The notes under the pieces: model-generated
What the model was told of the DNA's origin: nothing
The model's input: only the letters and a program-made list of their open reading frames with translations
Databases searched by the model: none
Shown: positions 1 through 7,644 of the stretch, piece by piece
How positions within the stretch are numbered: position 1 is the first letter of the stretch
Layout of the letters: every line of letters starts with the position of its first letter
Assembly: GCF_032229285.1 (NCBI RefSeq)
Contig: NZ_CP135084.1
Span: 1,984,001 to 2,048,000, forward strand
Source of the DNA: Rheinheimera sp. MMS21-TC3
Lineage (GTDB): Bacteria; Pseudomonadota; Gammaproteobacteria; Enterobacterales; Alteromonadaceae
Direction of reading: 5' to 3'
DNA: 64,000 nt
Program-made: the position numbers and the translations under genes

Positions 1-1
1 C

Positions 2-91
2 TTAAAAAACATTATTGATAATAGACTTCAACAACGTGAAGCCAGTGCGGCTAAAATTTCACGGGCACGTGTCACAGGTGCAGTACAATAA
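2..91 (+). CDS. rsxE: C-terminal end of RsxE/RnfE, electron transport complex subunit E (partial)
   Basis: The first 30 codons visible are the tail of a gene that begins before the window and ends in TAA at 89-91. The residues read KNIIDNRLQQREASAAK and then a basic end. This resembles the C-terminal cytoplasmic tail of E. coli RsxE, which has an IDER..KRRAEAAAER pattern. RsxE is an integral membrane subunit of the Rsx/Rnf complex, which moves electrons between NADH and ferredoxin-like acceptors and in E. coli keeps SoxR reduced. The next gene, 15 bp on, is nth, as in the conserved rsxABCDGE-nth order. Identity rests on a short tail plus synteny. Confidence 0.7.
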   Translation, partial: LKNIIDNRLQQREASAAKISRARVTGAVQ

Positions 92-106
92 GGGTAAAGC
101 CAATAC

Positions 107-742
107 ATGAACAAGCAAAAGCGTATAGAGATTTTAACCCGTTTACGTGATGCTAATCCTAACCCTACCACGGAATTAGAATATAGCTCACCCTTTGAGC
201 TATTAATCGCTGTGCTCTTGTCTGCTCAAGCAACCGATGTTGGTGTAAATAAAGCTACTAAGCATTTATTCCCTATCGCCCGCACCCCTCAAGCTATGTT
301 AGATTTAGGTGTTGATGGGCTAAAAGAATATATTAAAACGATAGGCTTATTTAATACTAAAGCCGAAAACACTATTAAAACCTGCCGTATGCTGGTTAAC
401 TTACACCAAGGCCAAGTGCCCGAAGACAGGGCTGCGCTAGAAGCCTTACCGGGTGTGGGCAGAAAAACAGCTAACGTGGTGCTAAATACAGCTTTTGGCT
501 GGCCAACCATAGCGGTAGATACCCATATATTTAGAGTATCTAATCGAACAAAACTGGCTACAGGTAAAAATGTCGATGAAGTGGAGCAAAAACTATTAAA
601 AGTGGTGCCCGCTGAATTTAAATTAAATGTCCATCATTGGCTAATCTTGCATGGCCGCTATACCTGCGTGGCGCGTAAGCCGCGCTGTAATAGCTGCATT
701 ATCGAAGATCTTTGTGAATATAAAGATAAAACCGACTCTTAA
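107..742 (+). CDS. nth: Endonuclease III (DNA glycosylase/AP lyase)
   Basis: Base-excision repair enzyme that removes oxidised pyrimidines and cleaves the abasic site. The 211-residue length matches E. coli Nth. The helix-hairpin-helix reads LPGVGRKTAN, with catalytic Lys120. The catalytic Asp138 lies in AVDTHIFRV. The 4Fe-4S ligands are Cys187, Cys194, Cys197 and Cys203, with the classic 6-2-5 spacing. It lies 15 bp after the rsxE stop, so it is probably the last gene of the rsx operon; gloA follows 13 bp later and may be cotranscribed. Nothing looks missing. Confidence 0.97.
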   Translation: MNKQKRIEILTRLRDANPNPTTELEYSSPFELLIAVLLSAQATDVGVNKATKHLFPIARTPQAMLDLGVDGLKEYIKTIGLFNTKAENTIKTCRMLVNLHQGQVPEDRAALEALPGVGRKTANVVLNTAFGWPTIAVDTHIFRVSNRTKLATGKNVDEVEQKLLKVVPAEFKLNVHHWLILHGRYTCVARKPRCNSCIIEDLCEYKDKTDS

Positions 743-755
743 CTAGGAGCTTATT

Positions 756-1157
756 ATGCGTATGTTACATACCATGCTACGCGTGGGAAATTTAGACAAG
801 TCGATCGCTTTTTACACTGAGGTGTTAGGCATGCGCTTATTACGCCAATCAGACAATACAGAATACCGTTACACCCTAGCCTTTGTCGGCTATGGCGATG
901 AGTCTGAGCACACAGTATTAGAGCTTACCTATAACTGGGATACCGACAGCTACGACTTAGGTAATGCCTATGGCCATATTGCGATAGAAGTAGAGGATAT
1001 TTATCAAGCTTGTGACAAAATCAGAGCTAAAGGCGGAGTTATAAGCCGTGAGCCTGGGCCAGTTAAAGGCGGCACAACTAAAATTGCCTTTGTCCGTGAT
1101 CCTGATAATTACGCTATAGAGTTAATTGAGAAAAAAGACAGCTACGATACGCTGTAA
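756..1157 (+). CDS. gloA: Lactoylglutathione lyase (glyoxalase I)
   Basis: Converts the hemithioacetal of methylglyoxal and glutathione to S-lactoylglutathione, a cytoplasmic detoxification step. The 133-residue protein has the four metal ligands at the E. coli GloA positions: His5, Glu56, His74 and Glu122. It lacks the extra segments of the long Zn-type enzymes, so it is expected to be the Ni/Co-activated bacterial class. An AGGAG-like ribosome site precedes the ATG. It lies 13 bp after nth and ends opposite the convergent aspartoacylase gene. Confidence 0.96.
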   Translation: MRMLHTMLRVGNLDKSIAFYTEVLGMRLLRQSDNTEYRYTLAFVGYGDESEHTVLELTYNWDTDSYDLGNAYGHIAIEVEDIYQACDKIRAKGGVISREPGPVKGGTTKIAFVRDPDNYAIELIEKKDSYDTL

Positions 1158-1238
1158 TGCTATAAGTAATTAAGGCTAACGCTTAGCTTACACATAGCAA
1201 ATATGTCAATAGCAGGTGTTAACCTTTATATGCCGTTT

Positions 1239-2150
1239 TTAGTCATCGGCTAAAGTAATAATAACCTTCTCATTTAACGACATAGCTAAGTTATTATCAT
1301 AATAAGCCGCTTCATTAATAAAGGTTGGATAAACCGTAGTCTCGCCTTCATAATAAAGCACAGTACCATCAAATAAGGTAAAAAGTGGATCACTTGGATT
1401 AATGGGCTGATAATCGTTATCTTGAATATTTTTATGCACCATACCTAAGCGCTCGCCTTGCTCATTCATGGGTAATTTAATACTGTGCAAATAGCGATAT
1501 GCCTCTGTTTTTTTGGGTAATTTGGGCAAGGTATTTGTGTTGTACAGCTGTACAAAATCTAGAATATGCTGAGTCATTTGGTGCATTAGGTCTAAAATAT
1601 CTTGGCGTAAAACCGATTGCGATTGCGGCCCCACTTCAACTAAAACGCCATAACGACCTAAAGTACACATTAGCGCATGATCTTGTGCAGCAATATGATC
1701 TTCATCACGGGAGATAATAGCCTCTGGCATCTGCATTTTAACGTAAGCGGCCATTTTATTATAAAACTCACCGGCTTGAGTTAGAATTAAACAAGCGCCC
1801 ATATTACTGGTTGTGTTATGTAAATCTATTACCAAGTCTGTTCTAGCATTGCCTTTGGGCCCAAGCTGAGCATTTAATACTTTAGCTCGGCTTTGTTCAT
1901 AATTAGCTAAGGTCATATCCGCCAAATCAAGGCTTTTAAATTGGCGATTTAAATCACTGTGTAAATAACGTTTGTTAGCATAATGCGCTTCAGGATTAGC
2001 CCAAACTGTTTCAGTGTTAAAACTGGCACGTGTCATTAGGTCTGGCTGGGCTTGATAGCGTTTTATTAAATAAATACCTGAAAATTCATTACCATGCACG
2101 CCACCAACAATAGCCACTTGCTTAATGGTATCAAGCGTTTTAGAACTCAT
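1239..2150 (-). CDS. Aspartoacylase / succinylglutamate desuccinylase family Zn hydrolase
   Basis: A carboxypeptidase-fold zinc amidohydrolase of the AspA/AstE family. The 303 residues are close in length to animal aspartoacylase. The zinc ligands appear as His19 and Glu22 in GGVHGNEFSG, and His111 in DLVIDLHNTTSNMG. The substrate-binding DLNRQF motif is at 66-71 and a catalytic-Glu region reads VLVEVGPQ. These features favour N-acetylaspartate or a similar N-acyl amino acid over succinylglutamate, but the substrate is inferred. No ast arginine-catabolism genes are nearby. The ATG has a good AGGAG site. It is convergent with gloA. Confidence 0.85.
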   Translation of the reverse strand: MSSKTLDTIKQVAIVGGVHGNEFSGIYLIKRYQAQPDLMTRASFNTETVWANPEAHYANKRYLHSDLNRQFKSLDLADMTLANYEQSRAKVLNAQLGPKGNARTDLVIDLHNTTSNMGACLILTQAGEFYNKMAAYVKMQMPEAIISRDEDHIAAQDHALMCTLGRYGVLVEVGPQSQSVLRQDILDLMHQMTQHILDFVQLYNTNTLPKLPKKTEAYRYLHSIKLPMNEQGERLGMVHKNIQDNDYQPINPSDPLFTLFDGTVLYYEGETTVYPTFINEAAYYDNNLAMSLNEKVIITLADD

Positions 2151-2296
2151 AACTACTCCTAAGGGCTAATCTATGCTTAGCCTAAACAATAGCAGTATTA
2201 TGACGAGAATTAACCAAAATTAAAATAGAATTTTTATTCAAAAAAGAAGAATATTAATCTAAGTTCAATTCAGGTCGCAGGGAAATGGTTAACGAT

Positions 2297-2509
2297 TTAC
2301 GCAGCCGGGGTAGCTAAATCTTCTGCTGCAGCTAGGTTATGATTAGCAACAAGCTCATTATGTAAAATTTGTGACGCTTGGCAGCTACATTTACCGCATT
2401 GACTACCCACACCTAAACATAATTTAAGCTCACGCATAGTGCACAGTCCTTCTGCAACTTTTTGTTTAATTGCCTTATCTGTTACACCCTTACATAAACA
2501 AACGTACAT
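2297..2509 (-). CDS. bfd: Bacterioferritin-associated ferredoxin
   Basis: A small [2Fe-2S] protein that in other bacteria reduces bacterioferritin to release stored iron. The 70 residues carry the BFD-type cluster ligands Cys4, Cys6, Cys38 and Cys41, i.e. CxC, 31 residues, then CxxC. The N-terminus MYVCLCKGVT is typical. There is a TAGGAAC ribosome site before the ATG. No bfr gene is next to it in this window. A perfect 11-bp inverted repeat lies 35 bp upstream (separate entry) and may be its control site, since bfd is usually iron-regulated. Confidence 0.93.
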   Translation of the reverse strand: MYVCLCKGVTDKAIKQKVAEGLCTMRELKLCLGVGSQCGKCSCQASQILHNELVANHNLAAAEDLATPAA

Positions 2510-2543
2510 ACCACAGTTCCTAAGCTATTTGATAGCCTAATAT

Positions 2544-2576
2544 TAATGCTATTGCGAACTATTATCAATAGCATTA
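2544..2576 (-). promoter_or_regulatory. Perfect 11-bp inverted repeat upstream of bfd
   Basis: The arms TAATGCTATTG (2544-2554) and CAATAGCATTA (2566-2576) are perfect reverse complements around an 11-base spacer. The site lies 35-67 bases upstream of the bfd start. Read on the minus strand, the spacer and inner arm contain TGATAAT, half of a Fur-box-like pattern. Neither strand has a T-run after the second arm, so it does not look like a terminator. I infer an operator. Binding by Fur is a guess from the usual regulation of bfd. Confidence 0.5.
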
Positions 2577-2616
2577 GTAAATTTTTATAGTAATAGCCAC
2601 TTGTTACATAAAAAAA

Positions 2617-2639
2617 GTAAATCCTAATAACAGATTTAC
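2617..2639 (-). terminator. Rho-independent terminator after the natAB-type operon
   Basis: On the minus strand a GTAAATC/GATTTAC stem is followed by seven T residues, 47 bp past the stop codon of the ABC permease gene. The stem is short (7 bp), with flanking A and T runs that could extend it. It separates the exporter operon from bfd. Confidence 0.7.
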
Positions 2640-2685
2640 CTTTTTCTTGTGTCAGTAAAGTTACGTTTAAATACGTAAGCTCATT

Positions 2686-3888
2686 TTATCTAAATAGCAC
2701 TTTTTCTTGCTGGAACCAGTGCACACAAAAGCTAATTGCGATGCCTGCCAACAAGATAGTAGAGCCAAAGATTAAGGCTAATAAGCCGTACTCCGCAGTC
2801 CCTTTAATCAGCTCTTTAATTGCTAACGCTACATTCATAATCGGCACTAATGCTGTTTTAGTTGTTAATTCTACCCCTGGCATCATAGCGGCCACTAAGG
2901 GTAAAAAAATCATAATGGATAATGGACTGATATAATTTTGAGCTTCTTTAAAAGTACGAGCATAAATAGATATCGCCAGTAATAAAGCAGCAAACACCGC
3001 TGAGATAGGTAATAACAGTGAGAATATTAAAATTAACTCTGTAACAGCAATAGCCGACATCGCTTCTTGCACTATATCCATACCAGCGAAAGAGCCTATT
3101 ACCGCACCCCAGATGCCAAAGCTGGCGACCGTTATTAATGCACCAACTAAGCCAGTAGTTAACACAGTAAAAAACTTACCTAAAACAATACTGACCCGAC
3201 TTATAGGGCATATAAGTAAGGTTTCTAACGTACCGCGCTCTTTTTCGCCCGCTCCCATATCTATAGCAGGATAAGAAGCACCTAATAAGCATAAAGGAAT
3301 AAGAATATAAGCAATAAGGGCACCAAACTTCTCACCTATATTTTCTCTTTTTGCTGCCGTGTCTTGCTTTTCAATCGCCACGGGCTTAATTATTGCGGCT
3401 AGTTTACTAGGATCAACCTTTAACTTAGTTAAACTTTCCCGTTGTAGTTTTTCATTATAATCAGCTACTAGCTGATCAAAATATTGATACATAAAATCAA
3501 ATTGTGATGACTGGTTATAGATAATTTGCCATGTTGCCTGCTCTACCTGCTGACGCTTACTAGAAAAATCAGCAGGAATAACAATAGCGACATCAAATTT
3601 ATCATCACGAATAGCTTGGGCTAAAGCCTCTGCGTCAACTAAATCGGTTTCAACTTTCTTGAAGTTTTTATGGTAATAAAGTGACTCACTAAATTCTGCT
3701 GCTTGTTCAGGATTAACAATGGCATAACGATGCTCTGCTTTCATAGCAGTATTAGTCGTGCTTGATAATACTAAGCCCATAACGCCAAAAATAACGGGGA
3801 AAATAAATACAGGTAATAAAATAACAAAAATCAGTGTTTTTTTATCACGCATTAGCTCTGTCAGTTCTTTAAAATACACTTGCCACAT
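2686..3888 (-). CDS. NatB-type ABC-2 transporter permease
   Basis: Membrane subunit of an ABC exporter. The 400-residue protein has one N-terminal membrane segment (about 20-42), a large extracytoplasmic domain (about 45-185), then five or so hydrophobic segments to the C-terminus. It contains the GAGEKERGTLETLL stretch typical of NatB/ABC-2 permeases. Bacillus NatAB exports sodium, but the substrate here cannot be read from sequence. It starts one base after the stop of the ATPase gene, so the two are translationally coupled, and a terminator follows at 2617-2639. Confidence 0.85.
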   Translation of the reverse strand: MWQVYFKELTELMRDKKTLIFVILLPVFIFPVIFGVMGLVLSSTTNTAMKAEHRYAIVNPEQAAEFSESLYYHKNFKKVETDLVDAEALAQAIRDDKFDVAIVIPADFSSKRQQVEQATWQIIYNQSSQFDFMYQYFDQLVADYNEKLQRESLTKLKVDPSKLAAIIKPVAIEKQDTAAKRENIGEKFGALIAYILIPLCLLGASYPAIDMGAGEKERGTLETLLICPISRVSIVLGKFFTVLTTGLVGALITVASFGIWGAVIGSFAGMDIVQEAMSAIAVTELILIFSLLLPISAVFAALLLAISIYARTFKEAQNYISPLSIMIFLPLVAAMMPGVELTTKTALVPIMNVALAIKELIKGTAEYGLLALIFGSTILLAGIAISFCVHWFQQEKVLFR

Positions 3889-3889
3889 A

Positions 3890-4705
3890 TTAGGCTACTC
3901 CCTGCTCTGTTGCCGTTACAGTTGCTTGTTTAGGCTGTAAAACCGACAAAAATGACTCTCGTAGATCGTTATTAGCAGATAACGCTGTAAATTCGGCAAT
4001 ATCGCCACTAAATGCACTGATCCCCTGATCAATAACCACAACCCGATCACATAACGACGCGACTTCATCTAAATGGTGAGTTGAAAAGATAACTGGCGTA
4101 CCTACCTGCTTTAAGCCTTTAATAAAATCCAGTACGGTTTGCACTGTCATAATATCTAAGCCGGTTGTCGGCTCATCCAGAATAACCACTTTAGGGTTAT
4201 GCACTACCGCACGGGCAATAGCGGTTTTTTGCTTCATTCCGGTAGACATATTGTCTGCACGACGATTAGCAAAATCGTGCATATCTAGTAAAGTAAATAA
4301 CTCATCAATGCGCTGCTTTAAGGCTTGCTCTTTCATACCATGTAAACGGCCAAAATAAGCAATATTTTCAAAAGCCGACAATTTACCATATAAGCCCGTA
4401 TCAGCTGATAAAAAGCCAATTTGTTGTCGCGCCTTTACAGGATGTTTTAATACATCAACACCATTTAATAATACCGAGCCGCTGTCTGGTTTTAATGCAG
4501 TAGACAACATACGTAACGTCGTCGTTTTACCGGCACCATTAGGCCCAAGTAAGCCTAAAACCTCGCCTTTACCACAACTAAAGCTAACCTCGCGCACCGA
4601 GTGAAAAGCCTCTTTACTGTAACGGACATCTTGTTTTTCTGTATCAGATAATTTAGTAGACTTACTTAGCGCAAAAGCTTTGGCTAGATTGTTAATTTCT
4701 ATCAT
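3890..4705 (-). CDS. NatA-type ABC transporter ATP-binding protein
   Basis: ATPase partner of the downstream permease. Walker A reads GPNGAGKTT, the signature is MSTGMKQK and Walker B is VVILDEPTTGLD, followed by a STHHLDE switch histidine. The open frame extends 20 codons further to 4765, but I place the start at 4705: that ATG gives the usual MIEINNLAKAF beginning and has an AAGGGAGCAGG ribosome site. Relative to short NatA proteins there is a charged insert of about 25 residues before the Walker A strand. The substrate is unknown; sodium or a drug is possible by homology. Confidence 0.87.
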   Translation of the reverse strand: MIEINNLAKAFALSKSTKLSDTEKQDVRYSKEAFHSVREVSFSCGKGEVLGLLGPNGAGKTTTLRMLSTALKPDSGSVLLNGVDVLKHPVKARQQIGFLSADTGLYGKLSAFENIAYFGRLHGMKEQALKQRIDELFTLLDMHDFANRRADNMSTGMKQKTAIARAVVHNPKVVILDEPTTGLDIMTVQTVLDFIKGLKQVGTPVIFSTHHLDEVASLCDRVVVIDQGISAFSGDIAEFTALSANNDLRESFLSVLQPKQATVTATEQGVA

Positions 4706-4886
4706 GTCCTGCTCCCTTGATAACCTGAACAGAATTATCAAACAGTACAGCAACATAAACAACAACTAACCAAAATAAAGCTGTAACAAAATATAATCGG
4801 TTATATTTATGATCTGTTAATAGTAGCAGCTAAATTAGCATACAAAACTCGCAGTCATTTAGCTTATACAAATAAAGAAATTATAT

Positions 4887-5702
4887 TCACTTAGCAGATC
4901 TTTTGGGCCGAAAATAATGGGTATTTAAGTAAAAGTCGCCTTGGTTATTAGCTTCATACCAAGCCGGCACCCCTAATAAAGGTAAGGGTGTTAATTGCTG
5001 TTTATCTAAAAGCAGGTTTTGCTTAGCAATTTTATGCCACAAAGCTTGATCTAAAAACTGATATGTCTGGGCTAGACTCCAGTTACTAAACCCCTCTGGT
5101 ACCTCAATAAAGACAGCCTTAGCGGTTAAGCCGATAAAAGGTTTAGTGGCCATTTCATACATGGCATGACCAAAAATAACCGGCCTAATGCTTTGCCACC
5201 AGTCTTGGCGCTGCTTAACAAAGCTCTGCTGCCATTGGTGGCTACGCAATAACTCTGCATGCTGATGAGCTCTTGGCTCAGTGCAAATAATAACGCCGCA
5301 TTCATCAAATAAAGTCAGTTTATTTCTAAGCTTGCTGCGCTGTTTAAGGCCATGCTGAGTAATTTCTGCAATATGCAGCTGATTAAGTAAGGCTTTGGTT
5401 TTTGGAAATAAGCACCAAATTAAAGCACCAAAAAAGTCATGCCAATTTTTAGCACGGCACGGTATGGTTTTAGTGGCAAAAATAAACTCTTCGTAATAAC
5501 GGCCATCTTGCTCTAAAGCTTCATTGGCTACAAAGCGATACTCGCTAGCAAAGGCTTGATTAAGCAAGCTTAAACTTGGCCAGTCTTCAGCTGAAAAAGG
5601 GCCGAAGCTCTGCCCTAAATCAGCAAAAATTGGGTTAATGTGCAATAAATCTGCTTGCCAGTTTTCTGGTGGATTAAAACGCGTTTTTTTATTCAATGTC
5701 AT
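4887..5702 (-). CDS. DUF3025 family protein
   Basis: A conserved proteobacterial protein of unknown function, 271 residues. It shows the family's core patterns: KNWHDFFGALIWCLFPKTKA around residues 85-105, a basic R.KLRNKLTLFDECG stretch, and a GHAMYE segment near 180. There is no signal peptide or membrane segment, so it is probably cytoplasmic. It is a single gene on the minus strand, divergent from asnB and 181 bp downstream of the NatA start, so no operon partner points to a role. Confidence 0.8.
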   Translation of the reverse strand: MTLNKKTRFNPPENWQADLLHINPIFADLGQSFGPFSAEDWPSLSLLNQAFASEYRFVANEALEQDGRYYEEFIFATKTIPCRAKNWHDFFGALIWCLFPKTKALLNQLHIAEITQHGLKQRSKLRNKLTLFDECGVIICTEPRAHQHAELLRSHQWQQSFVKQRQDWWQSIRPVIFGHAMYEMATKPFIGLTAKAVFIEVPEGFSNWSLAQTYQFLDQALWHKIAKQNLLLDKQQLTPLPLLGVPAWYEANNQGDFYLNTHYFRPKRSAK

Positions 5703-5866
5703 TTTTAGTTAATACATATAAAGCCATAACGGCATAAGCGCATTATGAGAAAAATTAGTGATATAAAACACTTGCTTTTTTGCTATAGCGTGGCACATTC
5801 AATGAGTACGTGTAGACGTACACACTGCCAATTATGTGTTTCATTAATTAATTATTAGAGGTTACT

Positions 5867-7531
5867 ATGTGTTCTATTTTTGGGGTGCTTGACATCAAAA
5901 CTGATGTTAAAGCCTTGCGCCAACAAGCGCTACAGTTATCCGCGTTATTACGCCACCGTGGTCCAGATTGGTCTGGTGTGTGGAATAACGACAATGCCAT
6001 TTTAGTTCATGAACGTTTGGCAATTGTAGATACTGAAAATGGCGCCCAACCTCTAGTTAATCCAAATCGAAATCACATTCTGGCAGTGAATGGTGAGATC
6101 TACAATCATAAGCAACTAGAAAGTGCGCTAGCAAGCCCTTATCCATTTAAAACTAAATCGGATTGTGAAGTTATTTTGCCATTATATCTTGCTTATGGCA
6201 GTGATTTTATTGATCAGTTACATGGCATGTTTGCTTTTATTTTATATGACGCTGAGCAAAATCGGTATTTAATCGCTCGTGATCATATTGGTATTATTCC
6301 GCTGTACTATGGCTATGATGAACACGGCCAATTATTTGTTGCTTCCGAATTAAAAGCTTTAGTACCGGTATGTAAACAAATTAAAGAGTTTCCGCCAGGC
6401 CATTTTTTTGATAGCAAAGTTGGCAAATTACAACGCTATTATCAGCGTGACTGGCATGACTATAATGCCGTAAAGGATAACCCAGCAAGCTTAACAGAAC
6501 TGAGAACTGCACTTGAAAATAGTGTAAAAAGCCATTTAATGTCAGATGTGCCTTACGGTGTTTTATTATCCGGTGGTTTAGACTCTTCACTTATTTCTGC
6601 TATTGCCCAGCAATATGCTAAACGGCGAATTGAAGATAATGACCAATCTGAAGCTTGGTGGCCACGTTTGCATTCTTTTGCTGTTGGCTTAGCTGGCTCA
6701 CCCGATTTAGTTGCAGCAAAAACGGTGGCTGATGCCATTGGCACTGTACACCATACGGTTGAGTTTACAGTTCAAGAAGGCTTAGATGCCCTGCGTGATG
6801 TTGTCTACTATTTAGAAACCTATGATGTCACCACTATCCGCGCTTCTACGCCTATGTATTTAATGGCCAGAAAAATTAAAGCTATGGGCATTAAAATGGT
6901 GTTATCGGGTGAAGGCTCTGATGAAATATTTGGCGGTTATTTATACTTCCATAAAGCACCGAACGCTCAAGAATTTCATGAAGAAACCTTACGTAAACTA
7001 CACCGCTTACATATGTTCGACTGCAACCGTGCCAATAAATCGATGTCTGCTTGGGGCGTAGAAGCGCGAGTGCCTTTTTTAGATAAAGCCTTTATAGATG
7101 TTGCTATGCGGCTTAATCCAGAGGCTAAAATGTGTGGTAAGGGTAAAATGGAAAAGCACATTTTACGTCAAGCCTTCGAGGGTTTATTGCCTGATGATAT
7201 TTTATGGCGCCAAAAAGAGCAGTTCTCAGATGGCGTTGGCTATAGCTGGATTGACAGCTTAAAAGCCCATGCAGAACAAGAGATTTCAGATCAACAAATG
7301 GCCACGGCTAGCTTTCGTTTTCCAGTAAACACACCAGAAACAAAAGAAGCCTATTATTACCGTGTTATTTTTGAAGATCACTTTCCACATGCTGGTGCTA
7401 TTGCCTGCGTACCTGGCGGAAAAACGGTTGCTTGCTCGACACCTGAAGCCTTAGCTTGGGATGAAAGCATGGCAACAACGAATGATCCTTCAGGCCGTGC
7501 AGTAAAAGGCGTGCATAGCCAAGCTTATTAA
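5867..7531 (+). CDS. asnB: Asparagine synthetase B (glutamine-hydrolysing)
   Basis: Makes asparagine from aspartate, ATP and glutamine-derived ammonia. Cys2, exposed after Met removal, is the glutaminase nucleophile (MCSIFG). The N-terminal Ntn domain spans about 1-190 and the synthetase domain follows, with the pyrophosphate loop SGGLDS at 235-240 and LSGEGSDEIFGGY near 345-360. Its 554 residues equal the length of E. coli AsnB. An AGAGG ribosome site precedes the ATG. It is monocistronic with a strong hairpin terminator 20 bp after the stop. Confidence 0.97.
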   Translation: MCSIFGVLDIKTDVKALRQQALQLSALLRHRGPDWSGVWNNDNAILVHERLAIVDTENGAQPLVNPNRNHILAVNGEIYNHKQLESALASPYPFKTKSDCEVILPLYLAYGSDFIDQLHGMFAFILYDAEQNRYLIARDHIGIIPLYYGYDEHGQLFVASELKALVPVCKQIKEFPPGHFFDSKVGKLQRYYQRDWHDYNAVKDNPASLTELRTALENSVKSHLMSDVPYGVLLSGGLDSSLISAIAQQYAKRRIEDNDQSEAWWPRLHSFAVGLAGSPDLVAAKTVADAIGTVHHTVEFTVQEGLDALRDVVYYLETYDVTTIRASTPMYLMARKIKAMGIKMVLSGEGSDEIFGGYLYFHKAPNAQEFHEETLRKLHRLHMFDCNRANKSMSAWGVEARVPFLDKAFIDVAMRLNPEAKMCGKGKMEKHILRQAFEGLLPDDILWRQKEQFSDGVGYSWIDSLKAHAEQEISDQQMATASFRFPVNTPETKEAYYYRVIFEDHFPHAGAIACVPGGKTVACSTPEALAWDESMATTNDPSGRAVKGVHSQAY

Positions 7532-7550
7532 ATTTATCGTCAAAAAAGTA

Positions 7551-7572
7551 AAGGCCACTAATTAGTGGCCTT
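7551..7572 (+). terminator. Terminator hairpin after asnB
   Basis: AAGGCCACTAA and TTAGTGGCCTT form a perfect 22-base palindrome 20 bp past the asnB stop, followed by TATTAT. The stem is GC-rich against the local background. The T-tract is weak on the plus strand. The convergent RND gene ends 73 bp further on. Confidence 0.7.
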
Positions 7573-7644
7573 TATTATCGCAGCACAGCGGCGATTTATT
7601 TAAGCTAAAAGCCGAGTTAAGTACCCCTAGCACTTTTAGTATTA

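Noticed and set aside
1158..1238. Imperfect inverted repeat TAAGGCTAA/TTAGCTTA between gloA and the aspartoacylase gene
   Set aside because: Short and interrupted, with no T-run; too weak to call a terminator.
5800..5830. GTGTA/TACAC palindrome in the asnB upstream region
   Set aside because: Only 5-bp arms; not distinguishable from chance.
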